The notes under the pieces were generated by a model that had not been told where the DNA came from, did no database searches, and saw only the letters and a program-made list of their open reading frames with translations. Below are positions 24,273 to 37,012 of a stretch of 64,000 nucleotides of DNA, piece by piece. The stretch is from Piper betle (taxonomy: Eukaryota > Streptophyta > Magnoliopsida > Piperales > Piperaceae), in the NCBI GenBank assembly GCA_033002965.1, contig JAURVB010000031.1, positions 62,001-126,000 of the forward strand. Reading direction: 5' to 3'. Position 1 is the stretch's first letter; each line of letters starts with the position of its first letter. The position numbers were made by a program, and so were the translations under genes.

Positions 24273-26922
24273 TTACGAGACATGATATTGGCCCTGCTTT
24301 TCTTCTTCTGGTCTTTGAACAATTGCAGAAAATAGCAGTTGATTGATATTTTCTGAGTCAGATTTATGGTCGTCCTCTTCTGTTGTTAAGAAACTAACAT
24401 CACTACACTCATGAAAGCTGAAACATAGATAATGAAATGCAGAAGATAACTACCACCTTTATTTGACTTCAGCTGATTGGTCCATTCGTCAATCACCTGC
24501 ATAAGTAACATCGATTAGCCAGCATCACTTGAAAAAATTATCCCAGCTGGATGCATATTGGAAGATCATCAATAGAAGGGGATAAAAAGGATAGGAACTT
24601 CAGCTAAGACAAGTTGACCAATCCATATTAGGTACAAACTAGTGAACTAAATAATTAGGTAATTTCTTAAACTGGATCACATCAAGTGATTTTAGAATTT
24701 AGTAAACTGCATGGAACTTTAATATGTAATACAAAAGCCGTTAGTTAATAGATACCTCGTATTCTAAACAATGCACTCTCAACGAAATATCAATCAGCAG
24801 ACATCGTAAATCATTAGACTAAATTCCAATTTCATATATCAACACTTTTACTATGTGCATGATGCTAAAAAATCAAGTAGCAACAGAGCACCAATTTTCC
24901 AAGTCCAGGAAGGCTCAGCTTGGTTTGTGTGCCCATTTGGCTTATTGGTTGCATGATGGCAAAGAGCGCAAGCTCAAAGCACAATTTGGAGAATGCAACC
25001 TCTTAAACCTATTTAGGATAAATTATTTCTCTCAACACCTTAGAAGATAACATCAAAGACATAGAAACCAGGAGGTTATCCAACAAAAAAGATAACAGGA
25101 TAGAGCCAAAAATAAATGTAAAGCAGAAATTTAATAAAAGGAAATAAATGTAACTGATACAGTGAAATTACCTGCATAAAGCTCGTAGAAAGACGCATTA
25201 TCGGAGCTGTCAGGGTCAGGAAATGAGCATGAAACTTGCAGGCTCTGCAATAAGCTCCTGTTCCTCACAAGGACAGTCTTGGCCTTGTCAATCATGTCCT
25301 GTATAATGGAATCAACTTCAGCTGATGGCTCAAAATGTTAGAATGAAAAAGGAAATTGCCTTTTCATTTGAGAAGGTTCAGAATGCAGTAAGATCTGAGC
25401 AAGAGTAACTGGCTAGAGTTGATATCACACCGATATACAGCTTAAAAAATTGTAAAAAAATCTTTGTTTTAAATTTAATGTAGAAAAAAAATGATAAAGA
25501 AAAAAAGGAATTTATGTTCCTAGAGTACCATCAAAAGTTGTCTGCTAAGTTTAGGTTTGAAAGGAATTAGCATTAGCACTTTGGAAGCAGTGTTCTGTTC
25601 TTTCATTTATTTTTGCACCATCTGAATCAAGTATTTGACACTAAAGTAGAACCTTCACTAGTAAAACTCCAAACTCATTTTAAATTTTAGGGCATCAAAT
25701 AACTGAAGACCGTGAAACAGTTTTGATTCCTCATTTATAAATATCAGAAAATATTTGAAAGGGGACCGTCATAAAGAAACATCAAAACCATATTTGCCAC
25801 AACAAAATTGTTTTAATAAAAAGAGCAAAAACTTTAACTATCTTCTCTCAATCCTTAAGCAAATTTTCTTCCAAAATACAGTTATCTGTTTAGCAAAATG
25901 TAACATAAACTTTACTTTCGAAAGAAAACAAAAAGCACAGTAACAAAGAACAATGAATTTTCCTAACCTAGATTATACCAGACAAGCACACATCGGTAGG
26001 AACACCTTCAATTGAAGGATCTAAACAAAGCCAGTTCTACGAAGCCAAATCTTTTAATTTTGATGTACCTGCTTGGCTGCAAGTAGCTCACAGCTCTGCT
26101 CTTTTAGCAATAGAAGATCAGCTTGAATCCTCTTTATTCGAGAAACAAGTTACATAGGATTTACCTGTTGATCAAGAAGAAATGGGACTATTTGAGATCC
26201 AATGCGCAAGCTCTTATTTGTGTGCATAGATAAACAATTACTTTCTATAACTTAATGATGAGAAAAATAAAATAAAGAAAAACAGCAACTTTATCTATTC
26301 CCTCATATAAAGTAAACAGAAGATGTCAAGATCCAAACAGAAATTGGCATAAAATTGGCATGATTACATAAAATTGTTCGAGGATTCTATAAGTCGCATA
26401 AAACAATAAAAATAAATGGCAATCAATTCTATAATCTTGAATTGGGTAATAATGTTGCTCGCAAATGCGAAGAGGATAGACATGGTCATCAGCTGGATGC
26501 TACCGTAAACCCAAATCATGGAAGTAGGTTGGAAATCGTGGAAGAAACTGTTCAAAGTTAAAATTTTTAAATTTTGGCTGATTTGTTTTTATAATTGATA
26601 TGTTGCCCAATATTAGATCATCCCATCTTTTCGTCGAACAAATAGCCATTTTCTGTTAAAATTCACATCCTAATACGAAGCGTCAAACTCCAAAGAATAA
26701 AATATTCCTAATAGATTGACTGGTGCATGAATGTTTACATTCCCAATTATTTGGACACAGGATACCAATAATGTAAAAAGCCAACATCAATAGCATTAAA
26801 AAACATACATTTTCAGGGTAATTTTGTCGGAACTCCTTGTCGAGACTGTGCTCAACGATGTTGAGGTCGTGATTGGCTTTTCGTAGTAGCTTGACCACTT
26901 CAGCCACCGCGGAATCCGCCAT
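24273..26922 (-). pseudogene. SKA2: SKA2-like spindle/kinetochore protein gene, five exons, broken
   Basis: SKA2 is a small coiled-coil subunit of the Ska complex that helps couple kinetochores to microtubules in mitosis; plants have a homologous family. Five exons are visible on the minus strand: 26,809-26,922 (starts MADSAVAEVVKLLRKANHD), 26,069-26,164 (LVSRIKRIQADLLLLKEQ, ending LLAAKQ), 25,172-25,298 (MIDKAKTVLVRNRSLLQSL), 24,457-24,496 (VIDEWTNQLKS) and 24,273-24,379 (ends NINQLLFSAIVQRP, then GQYHVS and stop). All four introns are GT-AG (about 644, 770, 675 and 77 bp). Two lesions break it: an in-frame TAA at 26,150-26,152 in exon 2, where relatives would have Lys after N-P-M, and one extra base in exon 3 near 25,186. 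The exons sum to 484 nt, one more than 161 codons. Introns are kept, so it is not a processed copy. An assembly error at two sites is the alternative. The start ATG is in good context (GCC ATG GCG). Confidence 0.8.
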
Positions 26923-27110
26923 GGCTACGGCCCAGTGTAGATCACCACCCTTAGCCTTCCAAGCTCACTGTCGCACGGCCCGTAAAATCAAAAAGGGATT
27001 AATGGTTTAATGCTGTCTGAATTTAGTGTTCGTACGACCAGAAAATATTTCCGCCATCTTTTAAACCGATTAAATTTCGTACCCAATTAGATTAGAGGCC
27101 CCGGCCCCCC
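26923..27110 (-). promoter_or_regulatory. Likely 5' UTR and proximal promoter of the SKA2-like gene
   Basis: This lies immediately upstream of the ATG on the minus strand. It is GC-richer near the start codon, changing to AT-rich beyond 27,120. No convincing TATA box was seen, which is common for housekeeping or cell-cycle genes. Confidence 0.3.
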
Positions 27111-28555
27111 CCCTCCACTCTTTTTTAAGATTTATCACATTTTAACATATTTTGTGGCGTGATATGAGCCCCTTAATATTTACTTAATTTTAAATTATAA
27201 TAATAATTATTTATTTTTATAAAAATATTGAACTATAATTTTATTTAAATTAAAAAATATAAAAATAGTAAAATTTTAATAAAATTAAAAATCATTAAAA
27301 ATAAATTCTATTTAGTTTTTAAAATTTTTTATTTATTGAAATTAGTTTTTTGATATTTATGTATAGTTATATTTTTTGTTAAATATAAATAAATATTCAA
27401 TCTTTTTATTTAAAACTCACATCATAATTAGTTTAAAATTAACTTTATACATTCTTAATATATGTAATTAATTCATTTTAAACATACCATGCTCATCGCC
27501 AGGATCTTTTGCCAATTATTATAACAGCGAACCCAATTACGAAACTCTCTCAAATTCTTTGGTTTTAGAAAACAAAGTATCCACTTGAAGAAAACTATCC
27601 ATCTCCTCACTTTTGTCTTCCGACTTATCCAGCGGGGTAGCATTATTGTTGGAGTTTTTTTAAAAAAAAACAAAGGAAGAAGAGGAGAGATGAAGCCCGG
27701 TGTGGCATGAAACGTCGCATCCATCTCTTTCTCTCTCCTCTCATTTTTTGACTATATTTTATTTTAAGTGTTCCTTTGCACTCCCATCTGTATTTTTTTG
27801 TAAGAACTAATTCCCTCATCCTTTTACATCCTTTTTGAAGAGAAAAATTTTGGTAGACATATCCCTCTTCTACCTTTTCCATCCAAACTAGAATGATTTT
27901 CATTATTTTATCAAAAGAAGAGATTTTTAATGCAAATTGGGCAACGGTTTGATTCAATGCGTGAGTTAAAAAGGATTTATTTCCTGCACTCTTAAATTTG
28001 TTGTGCGGTCGTTGTACCTTTGTGTAAAGTATTAGGAGAAACCATATATGGCGTCAATTCTGCTTTGAATTAGTTTGCCTTGACTGAAAATTATGTGCTT
28101 TACATCATTCTCAAGGTTTTTCTCTCCAATTTTACTTGAAGTCTTCTCATAATTTAGCAATCTTTGGCTCTTTATTTACAACAATTTTAAAGTAAAATTT
28201 TACAAACTTAATTGTTTGTTATCATGGGTGTTGATAAATCTGTAAAACTGGAAATATTTAATGGAAAATACTTTAAGAGATGACAAATAAAAAAATTTTG
28301 ATTGAAAACTTTGGGTATTTATTACATGAATGGGCATAAATATGAATATATTTGCCCGTGTTCAAGTCCGATAACCTATACCCACTACCTTCTACCGTTA
28401 ATGACTTGGTCCTTAACAGCTCTACGAAAAGGGGACGAGATATGGAGAAAATGAGGATAAGGGGGATGCTTGGTTGGGCAAGCAAGGATTCAAAGCCCTA
28501 AATCAAGGAACTAATTAGAGGCTTAAAATTTTATAAATATTGAGGAGTTGACAAG
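27111..28555. other. AT-rich intergenic stretch
   Basis: A C-run (27,105-27,113) is followed by about 350 bp of nearly pure A/T sequence and then unassigned sequence. The open frames at 27,473-27,957 and 28,273-28,485 on the minus strand look composition-driven and match no family known to me. Confidence 0.4.
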
Positions 28556-29304
28556 GAGAAAGGGGAGCTTGTACGTTGAAAGAAAAAAAGAGAAGAAGAA
28601 CACAAGAAAGTAGGAAAAGGAGAGAGAAAGGGAGGAGCCCCTCGCCAAAGATCTATCTCTGGCGACCCCCCAACCTATTGTTGTTACCAACTGAGGAAAG
28701 AAGGACCACCTTCCTTGCTCGTTGCCCACCTTTTGGAGAGTTTTTGAAGAGTTGTAGAGACTGTCATCCACCTATGTGTTGTCGCTTGCTGATCACCATC
28801 ACTGTTGGAGAATATCTTGGAGTCAAGTTATTCATCACCATTTTGCCACAATAGATCTACCATTTTTGTAGATAAGAACAGGGGAGTTCAACATTGCTAC
28901 AAAGGGAAGAAGAAAGGAAGAAGAAGAAGCAGGAAAAAGGAAGAAGGAAAGGGAGGAGCCCTCATTGGAGATCCATCTCTGGCAACCCCTAGATGACCAG
29001 CGTAGAGTTTCCAGTGCTCTCGACACAACCCAGCTAGAGATGCCCACCATAGAAGATAAAAAATAGAGGAGAAAACTGTCGTAGAGAGTTGATTTTGTGG
29101 TTGTTTTCAAACCAATACCGGCCATTCCTAACCCCGCCTTGGTGTCCAAAGTGAAGCCAACAAAGCAATCATCAGTTCTGGGTGGAGTTCCACCGAAGTT
29201 TGACGCCGCCGTTGCCAGAATTTTGAAAGGAAGTTGCCGATCGGAGCAGCAAAGCAAAAAGGTTCATAGAAAGTTGCCAACTTGCAACCCTCCATTCGGC
29301 CAGA
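28556..29304. repeat. Purine-rich duplicated region next to an LTR
   Basis: Two copies of a purine-rich block ending GGGAGGAGCCC then GATCTATCTCTGGCGACC (about 28,570-28,670) or GATCCATCTCTGGCAACC (about 28,890-28,990) lie about 320 bp apart. Short open frames cross on both strands without recognisable domains. It may be an internal region or leader of an unidentified repeat. Confidence 0.45.
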
Positions 29305-30619
29305 TGGTCCCAGTTTTGGCTTAGGGTTTTACCCGATTTTAATTTTGTCTTATTTGGCAATCTCGAGTCGGTTTGAGCAAACTCGAGCCAAACTAGTTTT
29401 TAGATTATGAGTATGGACCCAAATGGGCGTATGAGCATGTTATAGTGGCTAAGTATGCCCGACATGTAGATGATAAGATCATGGTTATTAATGTATACTA
29501 AGGTATATAGATTTGTGTATATGTTAGCCAGGATTTGAGGCCTATATATAGGTCATTGCAGTATTTAGTATCAGTTTGGGATTTTTAAGATAACTCATTG
29601 CATGCATCATAGTGATTTTGGACCATTGGATTGTGACCCGTGGGCCCAGCTCGATTGCATTTAGGGTTTTGAGGCCCATTTACCCTTCCTTCCCTTGATT
29701 CCCACATATAGAGTCAATTTCAGGGCTCGAGTCAGTTTCGAGTTTGACCGATCTCAATCCGAGCTTTTTGTCTGTATGATATTGCATATACCCATAGGTG
29801 GGTCCCACTAGGCCATGAGTTTTTGGATGTCCAGATCGTGCCATGTGGCAAGATCTAAACCGTCCACTCAACTTTATCTTCACCCAATGATTTCCAGAGT
29901 TTCCACGATTTTGAAATTTTCCAATATTATGCCACTGCCACTTCGGCTCACCGCAGGTGTGACCCCCATCCTCCTCCGGCCACCACATCGGTACAGTCGT
30001 GACCACCTTTTTAGGCCATTTTTTGGCGCCGACAAGTGTCCTTCGAGGAATCCGGCCACCCCAATGGCTTCCCCTCCCCGAGAACTACATTTTGAGGCCA
30101 CCCATGACCATCGTCGAGGCCGTGATTGCAGGCGGCGGTGTCGTAGCACCTGGCAGCGACTGCCCCTTTCCCTGCTATTTTCCGGCCAATAAACGGTCAG
30201 ACTCCTTCGATCACCACCACCATGATGTTCCCCATCCTCCCCTCTTTTGAATGCGACCGACGGCAGCCTCTGCTGTGCTATCATCGGCATATTCCGGCAA
30301 TGGACACCGCCACCCCTATCTAACCCATTTGCCCGGTTCGCGTTCTGCCCGTCGCGACTGCATCCGCCTACCCGTGATCGTGTCCGCGTGATCCTATTCA
30401 AGTTCGCCAGTCCAAGCCCGTGTCTGTGTCTACCAACCCAGCCGACCCAGCCTAGTAGTTAACCTAGACCGAGTTGGTTTAGTATAGTTTGATCTGGTTC
30501 AGCTCGATTCGATCTGATTCAGCTTAGTTTTAGCTTGTTTACGGTCGTTTCTCAACCATTTTTGGTAATTCGAGAACCCCCATATTAGTTTAGATGCATA
30601 TCCACATGAGTTAGCATGA

Positions 30620-31160
30620 TTGGATGTTATGATTATTTCCTTTTTTATTATTTTATTTTTATTTATTCATTATTATTTATTTATTTGTTATTATTTATTT
30701 ATTTTTATTTATATATGTATCATGTATGATGAATGTTTACATGATTGTTTGATATTGTTAATATTATATTTACTTATGAATATTAGTCTTATTATGTTTA
30801 CTAAATTGTATATGTATTTATTTGTTTATTTATTTGTTTGTATGTGTTTGTTATTATTTAATTGTATTTAATTATGTATTCTGTAATGATAACTATGATA
30901 TTGTTATTATTCATAATTAATTTAAATTAAATAATTTTTATTTATTTATTTATAAAATGATTATGTATTTATTTATTTAATGTTTATATGATTAATAACA
31001 CAAGTATATATAATATTTACTTTTGTTTAGTGATTTACGTATATAGTATATGATATTATTATTTTATGATCAGAGTATTGATTGTTTTTATGTATTTATA
31101 ATCTATCTATTTATTCATGATTGTATTATATATTATTTATTATTTGTTATTAATTATTTT
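30620..31160. repeat. ATTT-rich low-complexity tract inside the LTR
   Basis: Mostly TTATTTAT-type units, the counterpart of 7,660-8,185 read on the other strand. The hydrophobic-looking open frame at 30,620-30,871 is an artefact of this composition. Confidence 0.7.
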
Positions 31161-31982
31161 CTTTATTATATCTCGATTTACGTGTTGTGTGTTTAGCGGT
31201 ATGTTTATTTAGTGGAGTCTTTTTTATTAGAATGTATTGATGATATGGGCATACACCATGGGCATGCATCATATAGAGACATTAGTATTTTACTTAGCAC
31301 TAGGTTTCGGTTTAGGCTTAGGAGTCCGAGCTCGCCATAGATGTGTAGATACGCTTGGAACTTAGACCACAGGTCCGTAAGACTCTCCCTCTCTACTTGA
31401 CTCCTTGCATGTTGAGTGTTATCGTGTTTTACACATAGGGTGGCATTAACGGTGTTTTATCGGATCCCTCCGATATCAGGCCATTTATCCGTGTTTTGAA
31501 CGCCTATTTAATAAAACGATAAGGATGTGATCCCTTATTGGTTTTTGAACTTACGCTCAAGAAATATATAATACAAGCCTCTTTCCTAAGCCTATTACAT
31601 AAGTACGTGCATTTTTAAGAATTTCACAAATAAGAGAGTAAGCGGTATGGAGATATATATGAATCGCACTAGTACTCCTCAACCCATGAGGTAGTGTGGC
31701 GTATGATTGTATTGCATAATGCAGCGTATTTCTAAAAATTGTGGCACTAACTTAACTGTTCCTTTTGCCACTTAAGTACCGTGGGGGGTGACATGGAAGG
31801 TGTGAGAGCATAAGCACTGTATGTATGTATGAATATGATTATGAGCCATGCATGCGAGCTGACAATTACTTAAGTATGTTTGCTTATCGCCCAATGTGAG
31901 GTAATCTTGAAGTTTCATAAGTTTTCGTGGGTAATGGAATACCCATTTTCCAGATTGTATTAGTCATTTTTTGGACCAGTAA

Positions 31983-34970
31983 TCTAACACCCCAAATCTG
32001 GTTCACGTTTGTGAACCAAACCGGCATGTTACAAGCCCCGGTTAGGTTGGCTAACCTGAACTAACTTATGCGGATCTAATCTCGGCATCTTAAGATCAAG
32101 ATATGACTCGTCATACATGGATGAATGCATAGAATCCTAACATGATACTACATGGATAACATTCAAACTAATTTACACACCAATATGATTATGATAAAAA
32201 TTGCATAAAAATTCTAAAATACAACGGACAGTGTCTCCCCTAAAAGTGCAATTAGGGTCCACCCTGTCAAAATAATATATACAAGTATATATATGCATAT
32301 ATTAACAATTTCAATCACACATAATCAAATATGTTGTATACTCATTCTGGAACTTGGGTTTCAACCGCCACACTTCTGCTGCGCAATCTATTCACATTTC
32401 CTTTTCCTGTCATCATGTCTTAGTATTTCATCTCATCATGTCCTCATATTTTAGCATTTAATCACATCACATCAATATAATAATATCATAACAAAATATC
32501 AACCACTCTATCAACTGACATGTGTGCAAATGACATCAGTGCTCCTCCGTCCAGGCCGGCACATCCAACTCGTGATTATTACCTACATAAAGTATAAAAA
32601 CACATCAGTAACAAGTGTTACTGGTCCAAAAAATAATTAATATCAAACTGGCTATGAGAGCAAACTCTCATAAGAAAGAAAACATCATATATTCCTTGTG
32701 AACATTCTGAAGGACACCTATTGAGGAACCACCAGGCTGCAGACCCGGTAGCATCCTTAACTGACTGATCTGTTGCTGCTGAAGCCTCTCTCGACATTTT
32801 CTTACTTCATTTTCTGGTCTCGAATTCTAAAAGCCCTCTCCTTACCTCCATATTTCTCCTGGCCTTGAGTACGAAGGCCGAGTACTCTCAGACAGTTGCC
32901 TTTAGTACCCTTTAAACCACAAGTCCAGACATGTGTTGTACTAAATGGTACCCGTAAACCTCCACGTTCTCCGGGTGTGAGGAACCCAAATGCGGAGTTA
33001 TCAGGATCCTTCAGGAATGGAACAGTCTACTCACTAACCCAAAGCCTGCTTTGACTATCACAACATCTGCTCATGGTACATGCAATCGGTTTCTCCATCT
33101 CTCGTCTCACTGAAAACTAGATAAAATTTTATATATAGGCCTAGGAAGGGATTCATATAATAGGCTCGAAGGCAACTTGTGGTAGATTTTGTTTTCAAAA
33201 TCATCCTCGAGGGGTTATTAATTCGAAAAACTGTTTGGTTAAATGGCCCGAGTTAAGTGGGATCCGACAAAATGCCACTTAACCCGTCTTGCAAATAATA
33301 AAATAAACATATAATAGAAGAGAGCGTAAAACAGAGACGAGTCCTAAATGGACCTGGTAGAAACTCTAACCATGTCATCGCGCCTAGGCGGCGAGCTCCT
33401 ACTCTGTACCTACACATCAAATCTAGAAGCTAACGCCCGCTAACTGAATGATGCATCAACTTGACATGACTAATACAAACTCACAATACAACCAACATCA
33501 ATCAACAATCAAATAATCATAAGTATGAAAGTAATTCTAACTCATCCTATTTATACCAATTTTACTGTGCTTTACGTCATAATCGATTTGCATGCTCATA
33601 TTTACTTTATCTCATTAGATCACTTATCCTCCATGCACTATTAATCACATCATGTAACTTATCACTTCATCCATAATTAGTCATTATCATGACAATTAAT
33701 CAGTCCTAACATGCTATGCTAGCAATCATCAATTTTAAATAATTAACTTGGAGGTAGTTTATACCTCACGACATCGGCAATCGATGATGACTAAGGTTTC
33801 ATCACACGTCTCAGAGCTCGAATTTTGCGCTCGTCGGTGTCCAAAGATCGATTGGGATCGACTGGATGAGCTCCAAAGCAAATCTGGCAAATTCCAGCGA
33901 ATCCGGTTCTCCAGCAGATTCCGGTGGTTTTCCAACACGTTTTAGTGGTTTTCCGGCAGCTTCCGACGGTTTTCTGGCGACAATCACCGGCGGCGTCTAC
34001 TGGCTGGATAGGGGTCATATTGGGTACCATTGGAACCAGCTCAGCGAGCCCGACACATCTACGGTGTCGACATGGTCGGCGGAGGTGGCGGCTTTTTGGA
34101 AAATGGCTAAAACAGAGGCTGGCCATGGTGGTGCAGAGATCCGGCCGGGATGGGCGGCACTAGCCTCCGTTCCTATCGGGGAAGGTCCTGGGTTGGTCGA
34201 AGATGTCAAGCCGAGCACCTGATGGCAACGGTGACGGTCACCGGTGGCAGAATCAGTGATGTGACCGCAGCGCTAGGTGCTGCGATTCCGGTGTCGTGGA
34301 GGCTAGGCGATGGCTAGGACTAGTCGGGGCGGCACGGCGACGCTGCGGCGAGGCTTGGCCGTGCCGATCGATAGCACGGCAGCGCCTGCAGCGGTGGTGG
34401 CAATGATGACAAGAAAAAGGGTGGCACGGCTAGGGTTTGGACGAGAAGGAAGAAGAAAGTGTCGGGGGAGGGAGAAAATAACTGGGTAGCAAACTTGTAA
34501 ATAAGACTTAACTCGACTCTGTCTCGAGTCAAGAATAATAACTAACTTGAAAGAAATCCTAAAAAAATCCATAAAATTGGGAAAAATCTCATAAAATAAA
34601 ACAAATACTACAACATTATAATGACATGCTCGGTAACTAACAACCCACCCAAACTGCCAGTAACGCGTCCTAATGCGGTAAATGGCCTAAAACTAATTCT
34701 ACAATCCACTATATATATATTATTATTATTATATATATATATATATATATATAAACAACTGGCATACTTTCATATATTCTAATAACTCATTCTTTTCTGT
34801 TGTATTCATGATGTTATCATTATATACTTGGGTACATATGACCCTCATGGCTCATACACGCGACCAGCGTCGGCTCAGTACACGTGTTCTTAAACATACT
34901 CAACTCGAAAATAATGGTCAAACGGACCGGTTCCGAATATAAAACCGTGACTCGAATCCCGGGTTTTACA
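31983..34970 (-). mobile_element. Solo LTR, family 2 (2,988 bp), minus orientation, TSD AGTAA
   Basis: It reads TCTAACACCCC at the left (TG mutated to TC) and GGGTTTTACA at the right, the reverse of the solo LTR at 18,131-21,073. Perfect 5-bp target duplications AGTAA flank it (31,978-31,982 and 34,971-34,975). Family 2 landmarks are present in reverse order, including the donor-like GTGAG/GTATAA (minus strand, 33,764) and the acceptor-like TATGTAG (minus strand, 32,583). No internal retroelement sequence remains. The GC-rich part at 33,790-34,480 has overlapping open frames in several phases, which I do not regard as genes. Confidence 0.93.
34709..34753. repeat. AT/ATT microsatellite
   Basis: An ATATAT...TATTATT...ATATAT run lies inside the solo LTR. 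It expands a short tract that occurs as plain AT-rich DNA in the sister copy. Confidence 0.85.
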
Positions 34971-35279
34971 AGTAACATTCGTTACTAACAATTTTCACGT
35001 AATATATGTAGGTCATACAAATCTTGAGTCGACTTTAGTGGGAGGATAGATAAACGCTACACACACTTGGGCTCAACACAATTATTTACTTACTTTTATT
35101 TACATTTGATGTGTTCTGATGAGTATTTAATAATGTTTTTCCATTCTCATGACACCAAGTGGGTTGTTACGATCGATTTTATCAATCGAGTCATACCGAC
35201 CGACAACTTTAAACGCTACTTGACTGGATCGCAACATTTCTAATTTGGTTCTTAAGTGAACCGAAATTGGGGTGTTACA

Positions 35280-36556
35280 AATGGACCTTGCCACCAAACT
35301 CTCCTCAACACCTTTAACAAACCCTAGTCAAGATCTGCCACCAGAAGAGTCACCAGTTGTCGGAAGAACGCTCAAAAGAGACCCATCACAGCAGCGTGAT
35401 AGCAGCAAGCGATCGACTTCATAGAGTACGTCTGGCCAATCACTGCCATAGAAGGACAAGCTGCCACCTCCAATCAGTCATTCCCATCATCGGCTACAAA
35501 ACCAAGTCAAGAAATACCGCATTGAGCTATTGTCATCACTGGAAAAAGGCGATAGAGCTTTGCAGATCACCACCGCAGAAACTTTCTGGCCTCATCGTCG
35601 CCGACCATGACCATTTCCGACCAAGGGATCATTACAGAAAGCTTCATCAATCTGTGATCTACAATATGGGCGATCACTACCAGCTGACACTATCAGAACA
35701 CTATCTCCAGAACTGCTAAAGCTACCACTGCACCACCACCATAGCCGGATCCATCGAGCCCGTTTATCTCTAATCATGTTCACGACCGCTAGGAGTTATC
35801 CAGCAAACTGATCAGCCCCGTGACCAAACTGGACCCGTGACCGTCTCAAGGTCCCAACCACGACCAGGATTGGAACTGTCGCACCGCGCACCACCCACAG
35901 ACAGGTACATGCAGAGAGAAAAGGAAGCCTGCGCATGCCACCCAGCCCGGTCTAGGATTTATTTATTCTGAACCAACCCAAGTGGTCTGGTTCATCTATT
36001 ATTACTCCAAAACTAATTTGAAGACATTCCTGACGTTGGATTGAGACAAAACTTGCTATCCCACTATTTTTGGACTCTCCAAAAGCAGCGATGGGATTAT
36101 TTTGAGGATTTGAAGACCAAAAATGGACAAACCATGGCATTGGAATCAAAGCTGTCAAAAGCAAATTTATTTAAAGATGACAAAATTCACTATTTTGTGT
36201 AAAGTATAAAATCAAAGAAAAAATAGTAGATTATAAGCACTAACTTTACCGTGGACTGACTTAGGGATTCAAATTGAACTCTAAGGAACCACATAAAAAT
36301 TCTTGTGTTATTCTTTGTTTGTAACATTTTATTTTTATCGCACTATTTCTTTACACAGCAAGCCCTCAGTCCTATTGAGCCCTCCTACCCGATTCAAAAA
36401 CCCGATCTGCATGGGTGGCAATCCCGCACCCAAACATTATGTAATTGTGAATCCTCCTAAAATACCCACAGATGGAGAAGATGATACTGGTGATTCATAA
36501 GTAAAAGCTAGTGATAATACTTCAAAGAAATTCAAAGAGAACGATGAGATTTGTCA
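35280..36556. other. Unassigned region; possible copia gag remnant at its end
   Basis: No clear gene. The open frame at 35,357-35,719 (+) matches no family known to me. At 36,500-36,556 the plus strand reads SKKFKENDEICHG, reminiscent of the start of a Ty1/copia gag domain, and it stops exactly where the next LTR-like sequence starts. The match is too short to be certain. Confidence 0.3.
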
Positions 36557-37005
36557 TGGTAAAACCTAGGCCGCTCGCCTGAGGGGTTTTGAGTTGATTC
36601 GATTTTAACCCGGATAGGGCTAGTTTGGCCTACACCTTCTCGCCGTGGTTCGAATATGGTATGTTATATGTTCTCCTAGCCTTAGCCTCCTTCGGCGATC
36701 GGGAAGCCCGTTTGGACGCTACACACTCTACCTTTCCATGTTTAGTTTGGTTGAGTTGCGTGTAGATAGATGTTGGGACCGTGCCCCATGCATGTTTTGG
36801 TTGCGTGTCGTGTGTTCCTTTCGGACGGTCCTAGCCTTGTGGGGCTCGCAGTGCAATTCCCGAAGTCGTTCAGACCACTTTAGGATTAAAATACTAAGTT
36901 ATTAGGTTTTAGGCTAGCCCTCACCTCATTAGGTATGACATCCATGCCTCATTAGGTGTGACACTTTACCTATGATATCTCCAAGCCAACCACCACCCCT
37001 TTTTT

Positions 37006-37012
37006 TATAAAA
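37006..37012 (+). promoter_or_regulatory. TATA box of the family 3 LTR copy
   Basis: TATAAAA is followed by a pyrimidine-rich leader (CCCACCCTTTTCTCACC), as in the copy at 15,874. Confidence 0.45.

Larger units (their letters stand above)
29305..35279 (+). mobile_element. Family 1 LTR, plus orientation, split by a solo LTR
   Basis: The 5' part (29,305-31,982) and 3' part (34,971-35,279) together make about 2.98 kb. Landmarks match the minus-oriented LTR at 6,546-9,571: TATGCCCGACATGTAGATGAT (29,453), the GCCACTGCCACTTCGGCTC module (29,931) and the ATTT-rich tract. The 3' end GAAATTGGGGTGTTACA is intact at 35,279. The 5' end seems mutated, and TGGTCCCAG at 29,305 is the best-aligned start. 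No TSD was found around the whole LTR, so it could be solo or truncated. Confidence 0.7.

Noticed and set aside
30620..30871. Hydrophobic membrane-like small protein
   Set aside because: Made of TTATTTAT low-complexity sequence inside an LTR; the Phe/Leu/Ile/Tyr content follows from base composition.
36303..36556. Possible copia gag exon preceded by an acceptor-like TTTCTTTACACAG
   Set aside because: Only a dozen residues resemble copia gag and no other copia domain is near, so it is mentioned within the unassigned region rather than called as a gene.
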